From assembly GCF_014076845.1 (NCBI RefSeq), contig NZ_JACGUT010000082.1:310001-374000 (forward strand): a DNA stretch of 64,000 nt, read 5' to 3'. A model generated the notes under the pieces. That model had not been told where the DNA came from, searched no databases, and saw only the letters and a list, made by a program, of their open reading frames with translations. Source of the stretch: Colwellia sp. MB3u-41. Its GTDB lineage: Bacteria; Pseudomonadota; Gammaproteobacteria; Enterobacterales; Alteromonadaceae. The number at the start of each line of letters is the position of its first letter. Position 1 is the first letter of the stretch. Positions 56,682 through 64,000 of the stretch are shown here, piece after piece. The translations under genes were made by a program, and so were the position numbers.

Positions 56682-59441
56682 ATGGCTAAAATATCATTAC
56701 CTCTTAGCATTGCAATTATTTCAATATCCTATTTTTTACTCTCTTCAAATACATTAGCTCATTCAGAGCATGATAAGTCGAGATTTGTTGCTATTAATGG
56801 CGTAGATAAAGACCGCTGTGATAATGTTCTTAGACCCTGCAAAACAATTGCTTATGCTGTTAGCCAGGCAAACAAGGGTGACAACGTACTTGTTGCTTCA
56901 GGCGACTTTACAATCACTTCAAGCGAAGAACTATTTTATTTAAAAAGTGCTCTTGTGTCAGTCGTTGGAGGCTATAATCAATTTGATCATTACCAATCAC
57001 AAAGCCCTCAGTCAAATGTGACCACTTTACATAATATTCCAATTGAAATGGTTGATGAGCTTCGTAGTAACGGTTTTCGCGTTATTGCTGATGGTAAAGC
57101 CTTTGCTAATGATAAAGATTTAAAACAAAAACTTGCAAGTTATTATCAACTCAGTGAAAGCCAAGCAAATGAACCTTGTGTTAATGGCAAAGCTGATATT
57201 TTTGACTGTAATAACATTGATTTGCTCGCTCATCTCCCATTAACTGCAATGTCGAGTGATCCTGTTGAAGGCAACGACATTTGGGGACATGTCGATTTAA
57301 ATACGGGTAATGAATTTGCTATTATGGGCGTAACCAATGGTGTCGTTGTAGTTGATGTAACCGCCCCCATGACTCCTGTAGAAGTAGGAACTATTGCAGG
57401 TGTAACATCTCAATGGAGAGATGTAAAAGTTTACCAATACTTTGATGAAACTATCAATTTATGGCAAGCCTATGCTTATGTTACAACCGAAGGTGTTCGT
57501 AATGGTCCAACAGACTATGTGACTATTATTGACCTTAACACTCTTCCTCATTCAATAACCTTAGTTGAAAAGAATAAAGTGGTCAGTAGAGCCCATAATG
57601 TTTATATCACTAATGTTGATCATACCCTTAATATAACGCTTCCAGATCAAACCGCTTCACTACAGCTTATTGGCACAAACAGTAGAGGTGGGGCTTTCCA
57701 AAGCTATTCATTAGAAAACCCAAAAACATTAGTCAACGTTGCTGCTAACAATTTTGGTATTGGCTACACCCATGATGGGGCCTCTCTCGTTATAGATGAC
57801 CAACGTGCACTTAATGATTGTGGTTTAACATCTGGTAGTTGTACTATTTTCATTGATTTTAATGAAGATGTTATGAAGTTATGGAATATAACCGATCCAA
57901 ACAACTCAGCCCAGTTAGGTACAGCTGAATATAACGATGTAGCTTTGAACAATAAATATGTACATTCTGGCTGGGGCACTGAAGATAAGCAGTTCATTTT
58001 ATTACATGACGAGTTTGATGAATTTCGTGGTGGATTAAACACCACCGTTAGAATATTTTCAATTGGGGATCTAACGAACCCAACACAGGTTGGCCAATGG
58101 ACCGGCCCCACACAAGCGATTGATCACAATGGTTTTGTTCGAGGTAATAGATACTATATGTCTAACTACGAACGTGGCTTAACCATTTTAGACATTACAG
58201 ATCCAACAACGCCTACTGAAGTTGGGTTCTTTGATACTTTCACACCGAGTAACTCAGCGAGCTTTAATGGTGCATGGGGCGTGTATCCATTTTTACCGTC
58301 AGGAAATATTCTTGTTAGCGATATTAACAGTGGTCTGTATGTACTAAAAGATAACGCTAAAGCTTCAACGAAAGGAATGTTCAGCTTTACCAGTAAAAGC
58401 ACGAAAATTGCTCAAGGAACAACACTGAACCTCATTGTGCAACGTAATGGTTCAAACATTACAGAAAGTACTGCGGTAAGTTACCAAGTTATTCAAGGTA
58501 GCGCTAAAAAAGGTACCGACTTTGATGTAGAAAACAACACACTCACTTGGGCTGCAAACGACAATGCGAATAAGACAATAAGTATTGATATTGCAGATGA
58601 CCTAACAAATACCGAATTGTCAGAGTCTTTCTTTATACGTTTATATAATCCAACTAATGGTGCAACACTTGGCTCAAACAGTTACAACACCATCAATATT
58701 AATGGGTTAATAGATAAAGGAACGGGAAGCTTTGAATTCGACGAACAAACAATCGCAGAGAATGTTGGTGAATACGCCGTAAACATTAACCGAATGGGTA
58801 GCACATCGGGCAGTATCTCATTCCAATATCAACTGACTTCAGGACAAGCGATTATTGGTAGCGATATCATTGATGTATCGGGGCAAGTATCTTGGGGCGA
58901 AGGTGAAAGTGATACTAAAAAAATTATATTAACCATTATTGATGATATGGAAGAAGAAGATGATGAAACGTTCACCTTAACCTTATCAAGCATAGATAAT
59001 AGTCGATTAGGTGGCAATGCAGAAATCATATTCACGATTGCTGATGATGATAAAAATACAGCACCTGTAGTTACTCTAAGAGAAAATTTTGAAGTAAATA
59101 CTAATCAAGGTGTAACGTTAACGGCTCAAGCCGTAGATGCAGAAAGCGACAGTATGACCTACTTATGGGAGCAAACAGCAGGCTCAGCCGTATCGATAAC
59201 TAACGCTGATATGTTATCAGCAAGCTTTACGGCCCCAAATACTTCTACTGCGTTAACATTTAAACTCACCGCCACTGATTTCAGAGGTGCATCAAGTACA
59301 GGAAGTGTTATTGTTTCAGTAGTCGCCCCCGTTGTAATAACACCAACCCCCAATACAAAAAGTAGTGGCGGCACAATATTATGGTTAACAATCCTTTCAT
59401 TATCTTTATTAACCAAGAGAAAAGTCATTATCAATAAATAG
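56682..59441 (+). CDS. Large surface protein: choice-of-anchor B type, Calx-beta repeats, GlyGly-CTERM tail
   Basis: 919 residues. A signal peptide of about 26 residues is followed by a short DUF1565/right-handed-helix-like start (CDNVLRPCKTIAYAVSQANK), then LVIVD-type repeats (GVTNGVVVVDVTAPMTP; RGLTILDITDPTTPTEVG), two Calx-beta domains (about 575-680 and 690-790) and an Ig/PKD-like domain. The C-terminus SGGTILWLTILSLSLLTKRK is a GlyGly-CTERM signal, so a rhombosortase likely processes it for type II secretion and surface display. It is divergent from the MbnP/MbnH pair, which suggests a linked role, possibly in metal handling; that link is inference. Confidence 0.85.
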   Translation: MAKISLPLSIAIISISYFLLSSNTLAHSEHDKSRFVAINGVDKDRCDNVLRPCKTIAYAVSQANKGDNVLVASGDFTITSSEELFYLKSALVSVVGGYNQFDHYQSQSPQSNVTTLHNIPIEMVDELRSNGFRVIADGKAFANDKDLKQKLASYYQLSESQANEPCVNGKADIFDCNNIDLLAHLPLTAMSSDPVEGNDIWGHVDLNTGNEFAIMGVTNGVVVVDVTAPMTPVEVGTIAGVTSQWRDVKVYQYFDETINLWQAYAYVTTEGVRNGPTDYVTIIDLNTLPHSITLVEKNKVVSRAHNVYITNVDHTLNITLPDQTASLQLIGTNSRGGAFQSYSLENPKTLVNVAANNFGIGYTHDGASLVIDDQRALNDCGLTSGSCTIFIDFNEDVMKLWNITDPNNSAQLGTAEYNDVALNNKYVHSGWGTEDKQFILLHDEFDEFRGGLNTTVRIFSIGDLTNPTQVGQWTGPTQAIDHNGFVRGNRYYMSNYERGLTILDITDPTTPTEVGFFDTFTPSNSASFNGAWGVYPFLPSGNILVSDINSGLYVLKDNAKASTKGMFSFTSKSTKIAQGTTLNLIVQRNGSNITESTAVSYQVIQGSAKKGTDFDVENNTLTWAANDNANKTISIDIADDLTNTELSESFFIRLYNPTNGATLGSNSYNTININGLIDKGTGSFEFDEQTIAENVGEYAVNINRMGSTSGSISFQYQLTSGQAIIGSDIIDVSGQVSWGEGESDTKKIILTIIDDMEEEDDETFTLTLSSIDNSRLGGNAEIIFTIADDDKNTAPVVTLRENFEVNTNQGVTLTAQAVDAESDSMTYLWEQTAGSAVSITNADMLSASFTAPNTSTALTFKLTATDFRGASSTGSVIVSVVAPVVITPTPNTKSSGGTILWLTILSLSLLTKRKVIINK

Positions 59442-59446
59442 TAGCT

Positions 59447-59480
59447 AGGCAATGGTGATATAAAATCACCCATATCGCCT
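59447..59480 (+). terminator. Hairpin after the surface protein gene
   Basis: GGTGAT and ATCACC around ATAAA, extended outward by AGGC and GCCT. No clear T tract follows, so this is tentative. Confidence 0.4.
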
Positions 59481-59605
59481 AACAATTAAGCGAACGATGT
59501 AAAATTTAGCATTTTTTAAAAATACGCTAGTGACAACAAAATAAAAAATGCTTATACTTCACGCCGCTTTAAGTTGAAGTCTCAATTTAAAGCGGATAAA
59601 AAGAT

Positions 59606-59682
59606 GGCCCCTTAGCTCAGTTGGTTAGAGCATTCGACTCATAATCGACAGGTCCCCTGTTCAAGTCAGGGAGGGGCCACCA
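59606..59682 (+). tRNA. tRNA-Ile(CAU), lysidine-type
   Basis: 77 bases with encoded CCA. The cloverleaf is intact: acceptor GGCCCCT with AGGGGCC, D-loop GCTCAGTTGGTTAGAGC, anticodon loop CTCATAA, T-loop TTCAAGT. The anticodon is CAU, but the acceptor stem and the TCGA..TCGA anticodon region are those of E. coli tRNA-Ile2 rather than tRNA-Met, so C34 should be modified to lysidine by TilS to read AUA. The integrase gene starts 165 bases downstream, so this tRNA is the likely attachment site of the following island. Confidence 0.93.
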
Positions 59683-59791
59683 TTTTCTTGTTCCACCTCG
59701 TTCCATATCATCCTGCAGCCCAATAGAAACGTTAAAACATCAATACTTAGTGTACTCCTTTGTACTTTGTCATACGGTGACATTCGCATTT

Positions 59792-59846
59792 TTTAGTAGT
59801 ACAGTTAGTAGTACTACACTAAACGTCGATTTCTGGTACTACTAAA
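59792..59846. promoter_or_regulatory. GTAGTAC inverted repeats before the integrase
   Basis: TTTAGTAGTAC (59792-59802) and GTACTACTAAA (59836-59846) are perfect 11-bp inverted arms, the second abutting the integrase ATG. Between them is another AGTAGTACTAC. This looks like an arm-type binding site or autoregulatory operator for the integrase. No ribosome site is seen before the ATG. Confidence 0.6.
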
Positions 59847-61100
59847 ATGGCAAAAATAGTCACTCCGCTAACGAATACAGAAGTAAAACAAGCTAAGCTC
59901 AAAGATAAAGTCTATAAATTGTCTGACGGTGAAGGCTTACAACTCAGAATAAAGCCTAATGGCACAAAAACTTGGTTGCTCGATTACTTTAAGCCATATA
60001 CAAAAAAACGTACCAGCATAAGCCTAGGTTCATATCCTAGTGTTACCCTCGCAGAAGCTCGCCAAAAGAAACGCGAAGCAAGAGAATTACTTGCTAAAGA
60101 GATCGATCCTAAAACTCATAGAGATGAGGCGACTGAATTAGCCAAAGAAGAACTACAAAATACCTTTGGTACTATTGCTGTAAAATGGTTAGTACTAAAA
60201 AAACAGCAAGTAAAAGCAGAAACGGCCTCTCATGCATGGCGTAATTTAGAAAGACACGTTCTTCCTGAATTAGAGAATGTACCTATCCACTTAGTTAAAC
60301 CTAAGATGGTAATTGATATATTGAATCCTATCGCCCATAAAGGAAGCTTAGAAACAGTAAAGCGCCTATGTCGCAATATCAATGAAGTCATGCGGCTTGC
60401 TGTCGCTTCAGGCTTAATTGAAGTTAATTACCTTGCTGAAATTACCAAAATGTTTGCAGCCCCGAAAAAGACCAATATGCCAACGATTAAGCCTGAACGC
60501 CTCCCTGAATTAATGAAGGCTCTCTCGGTTGCTAGCATTATGCGTACTACCCGGAGTTTAGTTGAGTGGCAATTACATACCATGACCCGTCCCATTGAAG
60601 CGGTAACAGCAAGATGGAAAGATATTAACTTTGAAGAGAAGATTTGGGTCATACCTGCTGAGCGCATGAAAATGAACAAACCTCACACCATACCGCTCAC
60701 CCCACAAACATTATCACTATTAGAGTTTATTAAATCTAATAGTGGCCACAGAGAGTACCTATTTCCAAGCCATAGAGATCCTAAAAGCCATGCTAATAGC
60801 CAAACTGCCAACATGGCACTGAAACGTATGGGGTTTAATGGTCAGCTGGTTTCTCATGGTTTAAGAGCTTTAGCCAGCACTACATTAAACGAACAAAGCT
60901 TTGATCCTGATGTTATTGAATCAGCCCTTGCTCATGTTGATAAAAATGAAGTACGACGCGCGTATAATCGTGCTGAATACCTTGAACGTAGAAGAGTTTT
61001 AATGTGCTGGTGGTCAAGCCATATTGAACAGAGTTCTAAAGGCGATATGAGCATTGCATCCAATGTTTCGATTCAAGGATTGAAGCTAGTTAATGAATAA
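59847..61100 (+). CDS. P4-type tyrosine integrase
   Basis: 417 residues. N-terminal DUF4102 arm-binding domain (LTNTEVKQAKLKDKVYKLSD to ISLGSYPSVTLAEARQK), a SAM-like core-binding domain (about 105-200), and the catalytic domain with Arg in TMTRPIEAVTARW, HxxR in SHGLRALAST and the Tyr nucleophile in RRAYNRAEYLERR. It is the integrase of the island that starts at the adjacent tRNA-Ile. The gene has its own inverted-repeat operator and a hairpin terminator. Confidence 0.96.
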   Translation: MAKIVTPLTNTEVKQAKLKDKVYKLSDGEGLQLRIKPNGTKTWLLDYFKPYTKKRTSISLGSYPSVTLAEARQKKREARELLAKEIDPKTHRDEATELAKEELQNTFGTIAVKWLVLKKQQVKAETASHAWRNLERHVLPELENVPIHLVKPKMVIDILNPIAHKGSLETVKRLCRNINEVMRLAVASGLIEVNYLAEITKMFAAPKKTNMPTIKPERLPELMKALSVASIMRTTRSLVEWQLHTMTRPIEAVTARWKDINFEEKIWVIPAERMKMNKPHTIPLTPQTLSLLEFIKSNSGHREYLFPSHRDPKSHANSQTANMALKRMGFNGQLVSHGLRALASTTLNEQSFDPDVIESALAHVDKNEVRRAYNRAEYLERRRVLMCWWSSHIEQSSKGDMSIASNVSIQGLKLVNE

Positions 61101-61115
61101 TTTTCTTGATAAATA

Positions 61116-61150
61116 GAGCAGTTAAAATGTAAAACTAATTTTAACTGCTC
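61116..61150 (+). terminator. Integrase terminator
   Basis: GAGCAGTTAAAAT and ATTTTAACTGCTC, 13-bp perfect arms with a 9-base loop, 15 bases after the integrase stop. The T tract is within the stem rather than after it. Confidence 0.6.
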
Positions 61151-61318
61151 AATGTTCTGGTTCTGAATGCAGACACCAACATATAAACAACAACTTATCA
61201 AAGACTTAAGCACCCCCACTACCAGATTATTGATTTATGGCGCCGCTCAAGTACTTTCACCACAGATAGAGTACTTTTGATTAGGTTAGTATAACTTTCA
61301 ATTGTAGATACACATTTA

Positions 61319-61350
61319 AAAAAGAGACAAAGCTAAGTTTGTCTCTTTTT
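61319..61350. terminator. Bidirectional terminator after the defence genes
   Basis: AAAAAGAGACAAA and TTTGTCTCTTTTT around GCTAAG. Five T residues end the stem on both strands. It lies 20 bases past the end of the HNH gene and closes the minus-strand defence operon. Confidence 0.8.
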
Positions 61351-61370
61351 GTTCCCTGATTAAGTATGTG

Positions 61371-62231
61371 TTATTTAAAACCGCCAGAACAATACCAGTT
61401 ACTACTTGCTAGTGCTTGATACATTGCTGTTTTCCAGCTGTTTTTATGCTGTAGTGATGCTCCTGCACATTTTTTCAATAGAGCTTGTTCTACACCTGTT
61501 TGTTGATTTATTTGAAAATCTATATCTAACTCACCTCTTAAGTTAGATATTTCATCTCCCGCTTGAATACTGAAGCGTTTAGCTAGTTTAAAGTCATCAA
61601 AATGACTATTTACTCTAGCTTGATCAGAAGCCGACCAATGGCTTGGTGCTTGTACGAAATACCTGATTGTCGCAGGAGTCGTTTGAATGACTTGAGCAAA
61701 TATCCATTGCTCATTTACAAAGTGCCCTTGATCAAAATAAGGATGTAAGCATTGTTCATTCTTTGACGCTGCGATTCCTGCACTTTTACCTTTATTACAA
61801 TCGGCACAACTTGGAACTAAATTTTTCGGAAAGATTGATAACAATGGGAACTTAGCTTTAGGCAAATAATGATCCAGAGTTGTAACTTGCCCAAAACCGC
61901 AAAATGGGCAGATTAGTAATGGTGCTTGCATCATTATTTGATCATAATACTGCCTCGCAGGCTTTCTAGCTGGGACCATATGATATGTATATAACCCTTT
62001 TAATTGCTTTTTAGGCACATGGCCTGCAACAATGTCATCATCCCCTCCAGTAAAAGGCTGTATTTTGAATAAGTCAGCAGTCGCTGCTTTTGTAGCAAAG
62101 TCTTGAACTGCATTATTTAGTTGGGGGTTGATAGCATTTATATTCTGCGTTAGCGTTTGACAGCTAATACTACCAACACAGGTATTTAATACATCAGTAA
62201 AAGTAAGTAGAGGAGGCGGAATAGCTCGCAT
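61371..62231 (-). CDS. HNH endonuclease (PtuB-like)
   Basis: 286 residues from ATG 62231, one base after the stop of the ATPase gene; a start at 62255 would overlap it by 23 bases. The HNH site is in LICPFCGFGQVTTLDHYLPK (first zinc pair and catalytic His), then FPKNLVPSCADCNKGKS (Asn and second Cys pair), and HPYFD later. The N-terminus MRAIPPPLLTFTDVLNTC is that of HNH proteins often found in defence loci. With an AAA ATPase gene immediately upstream this resembles PtuB of Septu. It is presumed to cut nucleic acid when released or activated by the ATPase; that is by analogy. Confidence 0.82.
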   Translation of the reverse strand: MRAIPPPLLTFTDVLNTCVGSISCQTLTQNINAINPQLNNAVQDFATKAATADLFKIQPFTGGDDDIVAGHVPKKQLKGLYTYHMVPARKPARQYYDQIMMQAPLLICPFCGFGQVTTLDHYLPKAKFPLLSIFPKNLVPSCADCNKGKSAGIAASKNEQCLHPYFDQGHFVNEQWIFAQVIQTTPATIRYFVQAPSHWSASDQARVNSHFDDFKLAKRFSIQAGDEISNLRGELDIDFQINQQTGVEQALLKKCAGASLQHKNSWKTAMYQALASSNWYCSGGFK

Positions 62232-62232
62232 A

Positions 62233-63780
62233 TTAATCGGTCTCTCTATTGGCAATTAACGCTCTGAGAATTGCCTGACCTTCAAACCCTATTTGTCCTT
62301 TGTATAGGTCTACGATTTCGTCAAAACTTTTGGCTGTTTCAACTGACTCCATTAACAACGCATGAAAGCCCGATTTGGTTACTTCTAAACCGAATACTTC
62401 ACGAGTTAAAACACCGACATTTTCTCCAAAAGTTTCATTTTCAGGTCGAAAAGAAACACCTTCATTTCGCGTTCTTTCTAACTTCCAGACACAGCTTTTA
62501 GGTACTTCTTGTAATATTACAGGAGAGTGAGTAGCAATAATTGCAACAGCATTTCTGTCTACCAGTAAGTCAGATAGAGCTCTTGTAAATGCTGAAAGTA
62601 ATGGAGGATGCAGATGGCTCTCGGGTTCATCAATCAATACCAGAGTTTTTTCTTCAATTGTTTCAATAAGTTTTGTTAATGTAAGCAAAATGATAGTATG
62701 CCCTGAACTCATTCGGCTTACTAAATTTAACGCTGATTTCTTAACTTCACTGATTTTTTCCAAACCACCTAAACGGGTGAGATCCATTTCTGCAAAGTTA
62801 ATATCAGATTCTAGAGTTTTAATGGCTCGTAGCCATCGTTTTTTCTTAGCATTTAAAGCAAAACAAACAGCTAAGCTGTTAACAAAGTCAGCTCTTATAG
62901 CTTCATCACCTTTCAGCTCATTTGAGTTGGGATCACTATTTTTCTTTAACCCAATATAAAAGTAGCAAGTACCCAATGACCTATCTGCTCTGTTTTTAGG
63001 TGGAATAAATGGGTCAAATGCGCTGAAAGAAACAGAAGATATACTACTGAAATAATCTTTAGGAAGCCTTATTTCTTCCCAGTTATTTTGTTTGCTGATC
63101 ATCACGCCAACTTCTTCTTTAGCGGCTGAATCATCAATAACTGTTTTCACTATGTTGTTTAGTAAAGTTGTTTTGCCAACGCCGTTCCGACCAATCAGAA
63201 CATGTATATTGCTAGAAGGTAAGGAGCCAGGGGTTACTTTGAAACTTATATCTATTTGAGCGTTTTTCTCAGTTTGAGCTTTTTTATATGAAAAATCGAA
63301 TTCAGATAACGGCGCTTCACCTTTAATTATTCTAGAGAACTGTCCGTGAATAACTGAAGTGCTTACTGAGCGTAATAGCGATGTTTTAAAAACAGGCTCA
63401 TCAAATGCTATATCAAAACTTTTACTTGAATATGCTATATCATTGAGTTTTTCGAATATTTGATTACCAAGTTCTTCACTAAGTAGGCTTCTAATATTTT
63501 TATAGTACTCTTCGTCTTGGCCTAAACTAAATGCACTTTCATTAAAGTAAGAAAAAGTGTTATCACCTAGCTTCTCCGAAATCCAGCCGCTTTCAAAGCC
63601 GACGATACCGACTTTTACATTCCCAAAATTATGTTTATTGCCATGTTCATCAAAAACAATAAGTGAAAATGCTGTTTTGAAATAGTAGTCATCCCAGTTA
63701 TCTTCACACAAGTAGGCTATCAGATTTCCAGTTTGCGGCGGGTAAGCTTTGTGCTTTATTATTTTAAAAGTTAATTCCAT
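62233..63780 (-). CDS. AAA/ABC-type ATPase with a long N-terminal domain (PtuA-like)
   Basis: 515 residues. Walker A is IGRNGVGKTTLLNNI at 196-210, the signature-like SRMSSGHTIILL at 355-366, Walker B VLIDEPESHLHPPLL at 381-395 and the H-loop IATHSPVIL. This is the OLD/PtuA-type ABC fold. Unlike canonical PtuA, where Walker A is close to the N-terminus, about 190 residues of unassigned sequence come first. It is followed within one base by the HNH gene and preceded within 9 bases by the end of hsdR, so the three appear to be one operon. A Septu-like role in phage defence is inferred. Confidence 0.82.
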   Translation of the reverse strand: MELTFKIIKHKAYPPQTGNLIAYLCEDNWDDYYFKTAFSLIVFDEHGNKHNFGNVKVGIVGFESGWISEKLGDNTFSYFNESAFSLGQDEEYYKNIRSLLSEELGNQIFEKLNDIAYSSKSFDIAFDEPVFKTSLLRSVSTSVIHGQFSRIIKGEAPLSEFDFSYKKAQTEKNAQIDISFKVTPGSLPSSNIHVLIGRNGVGKTTLLNNIVKTVIDDSAAKEEVGVMISKQNNWEEIRLPKDYFSSISSVSFSAFDPFIPPKNRADRSLGTCYFYIGLKKNSDPNSNELKGDEAIRADFVNSLAVCFALNAKKKRWLRAIKTLESDINFAEMDLTRLGGLEKISEVKKSALNLVSRMSSGHTIILLTLTKLIETIEEKTLVLIDEPESHLHPPLLSAFTRALSDLLVDRNAVAIIATHSPVILQEVPKSCVWKLERTRNEGVSFRPENETFGENVGVLTREVFGLEVTKSGFHALLMESVETAKSFDEIVDLYKGQIGFEGQAILRALIANRETD

Positions 63781-63789
63781 TTTTTGTAC

Positions 63790-64000
63790 CTAGAATGCTC
63801 CGTATGTACTATTACCAGCACCTTGATAGTTTGCATAAACATGTTGATAAATAACAAGGTTTAAATCAGCTAACTCTTCGTCAGGGTAAGGTGCTTGTGG
63901 TAACCACTCTAGACTATCTTTAATCATGGTTTTAACTTGTGAACTAACCTGTGTGCTTTCACGCCATCGGTCTACTTTCAGTTTTTCAGCTTTAAGTTTT
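63790..64000 (-). CDS. hsdR: Type I restriction enzyme R subunit, C-terminal end only
   Basis: The last 69 residues of a frame that continues off the window. They include LKAEKLKVDRWRESTQ, then VKTMIKDSLEWLP and the end YQHVYANYQG...YGAF, matching the C-terminal coupler domain of HsdR proteins of type I enzymes (KLKVDHWRE...VFRHVY pattern). The stop is 9 bases before the ATPase gene. The methylase and specificity genes would be further along, outside the window. Confidence 0.8.
   Translation of the reverse strand, partial: KLKAEKLKVDRWRESTQVSSQVKTMIKDSLEWLPQAPYPDEELADLNLVIYQHVYANYQGAGNSTYGAF

Noticed and set aside
59606-59682. tRNA-Met because the anticodon is CAU
   Set aside because: The acceptor stem GGCCCCT/AGGGGCC and anticodon stem match tRNA-Ile2, not elongator or initiator tRNA-Met.
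1-64000. CRISPR arrays or regularly spaced repeats
   Set aside because: No series of spaced direct repeats is present; the only tandem repeat is the four AGCTTT units at 4868.

Overview
The window looks like chromosomal DNA of an AT-rich marine gammaproteobacterium of the Alteromonadales, most likely Colwelliaceae (Colwellia, Thalassotalea or a close relative). The basis is protein style and gene order (rpsU, yqeY, dnaG, rpoD; thrLABC with a classical attenuator; rmf; cnoX; RegB/RegA-type redox regulators) plus a MITE-like repeat of a kind I associate with Colwellia. This is judgement from the sequence, not a database result.

Layout. 1-2.1 kb: the end of a chemoreceptor gene, then fragments of a tyrosine recombinase and possibly a Tn3-type transposase. 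2.6-11.8 kb: unlinked metabolic genes (FAD oxidoreductase, GNAT, rRNA-type methyltransferase, class V aminotransferase, DUF885 lipoprotein) and an M24 peptidase gene stopped by one in-frame TAG. 11.8-15.1 kb: a decaying patch with a DsbA-like lipoprotein, an isopentenyl-diphosphate isomerase (idi) and a TonB-like protein, all broken, around an intact TPR gene. 15.1-23.8 kb: the molybdenum cofactor and molybdate transport block (moaA-mobA-moaBCDE-modABC-moeB, divergent from moeA), with a Moco riboswitch before moaA and a perfect FNR-type box between moaA and moeA. 23.8-30 kb: hydrolase, MITE, dbpA, SOS-controlled yebG, a YgjP-like metallopeptidase, a possible very small membrane protein, and a CheY/CheC-like/GGDEF operon. 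30-36.5 kb: thrLABC, ung, rmf and a DUF3820 gene. 36.6-40.3 kb: an unrecognised protein, a RegB/RegA two-component pair and msrA. 40.4-42.9 kb: a 2.3-kb insert carrying an ankyrin-like gene, bounded by direct repeats of the cnoX 3' end. 42.8-53.9 kb: housekeeping genes (cnoX, acyl-CoA dehydrogenase, uppP, folK, folB, plsY, tsaD, then the macromolecular synthesis cluster rpsU-yqeY-dnaG-rpoD). 53.9-59.5 kb: an outer-membrane protein, an MbnP/MbnH-type metallo pair, and a divergent large surface protein with a GlyGly-CTERM tail. 59.6-64 kb: tRNA-Ile(CAU), a P4-type integrase, and the edge of a defence island with an HNH nuclease gene and an AAA ATPase gene sitting directly behind the end of a type I restriction hsdR gene.

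The strongest candidate for an under-described system is the last one: the tightly spaced hsdR, ATPase (long N-terminal domain before Walker A) and HNH genes, a Septu-like pair apparently embedded in a type I restriction operon. Secondary candidates are the MbnP/MbnH pair with its divergent surface protein, the cnoX-tail-flanked insert, the likely AUU start codon of plsY, and the repeated single in-frame amber interruptions between 5 and 15 kb.
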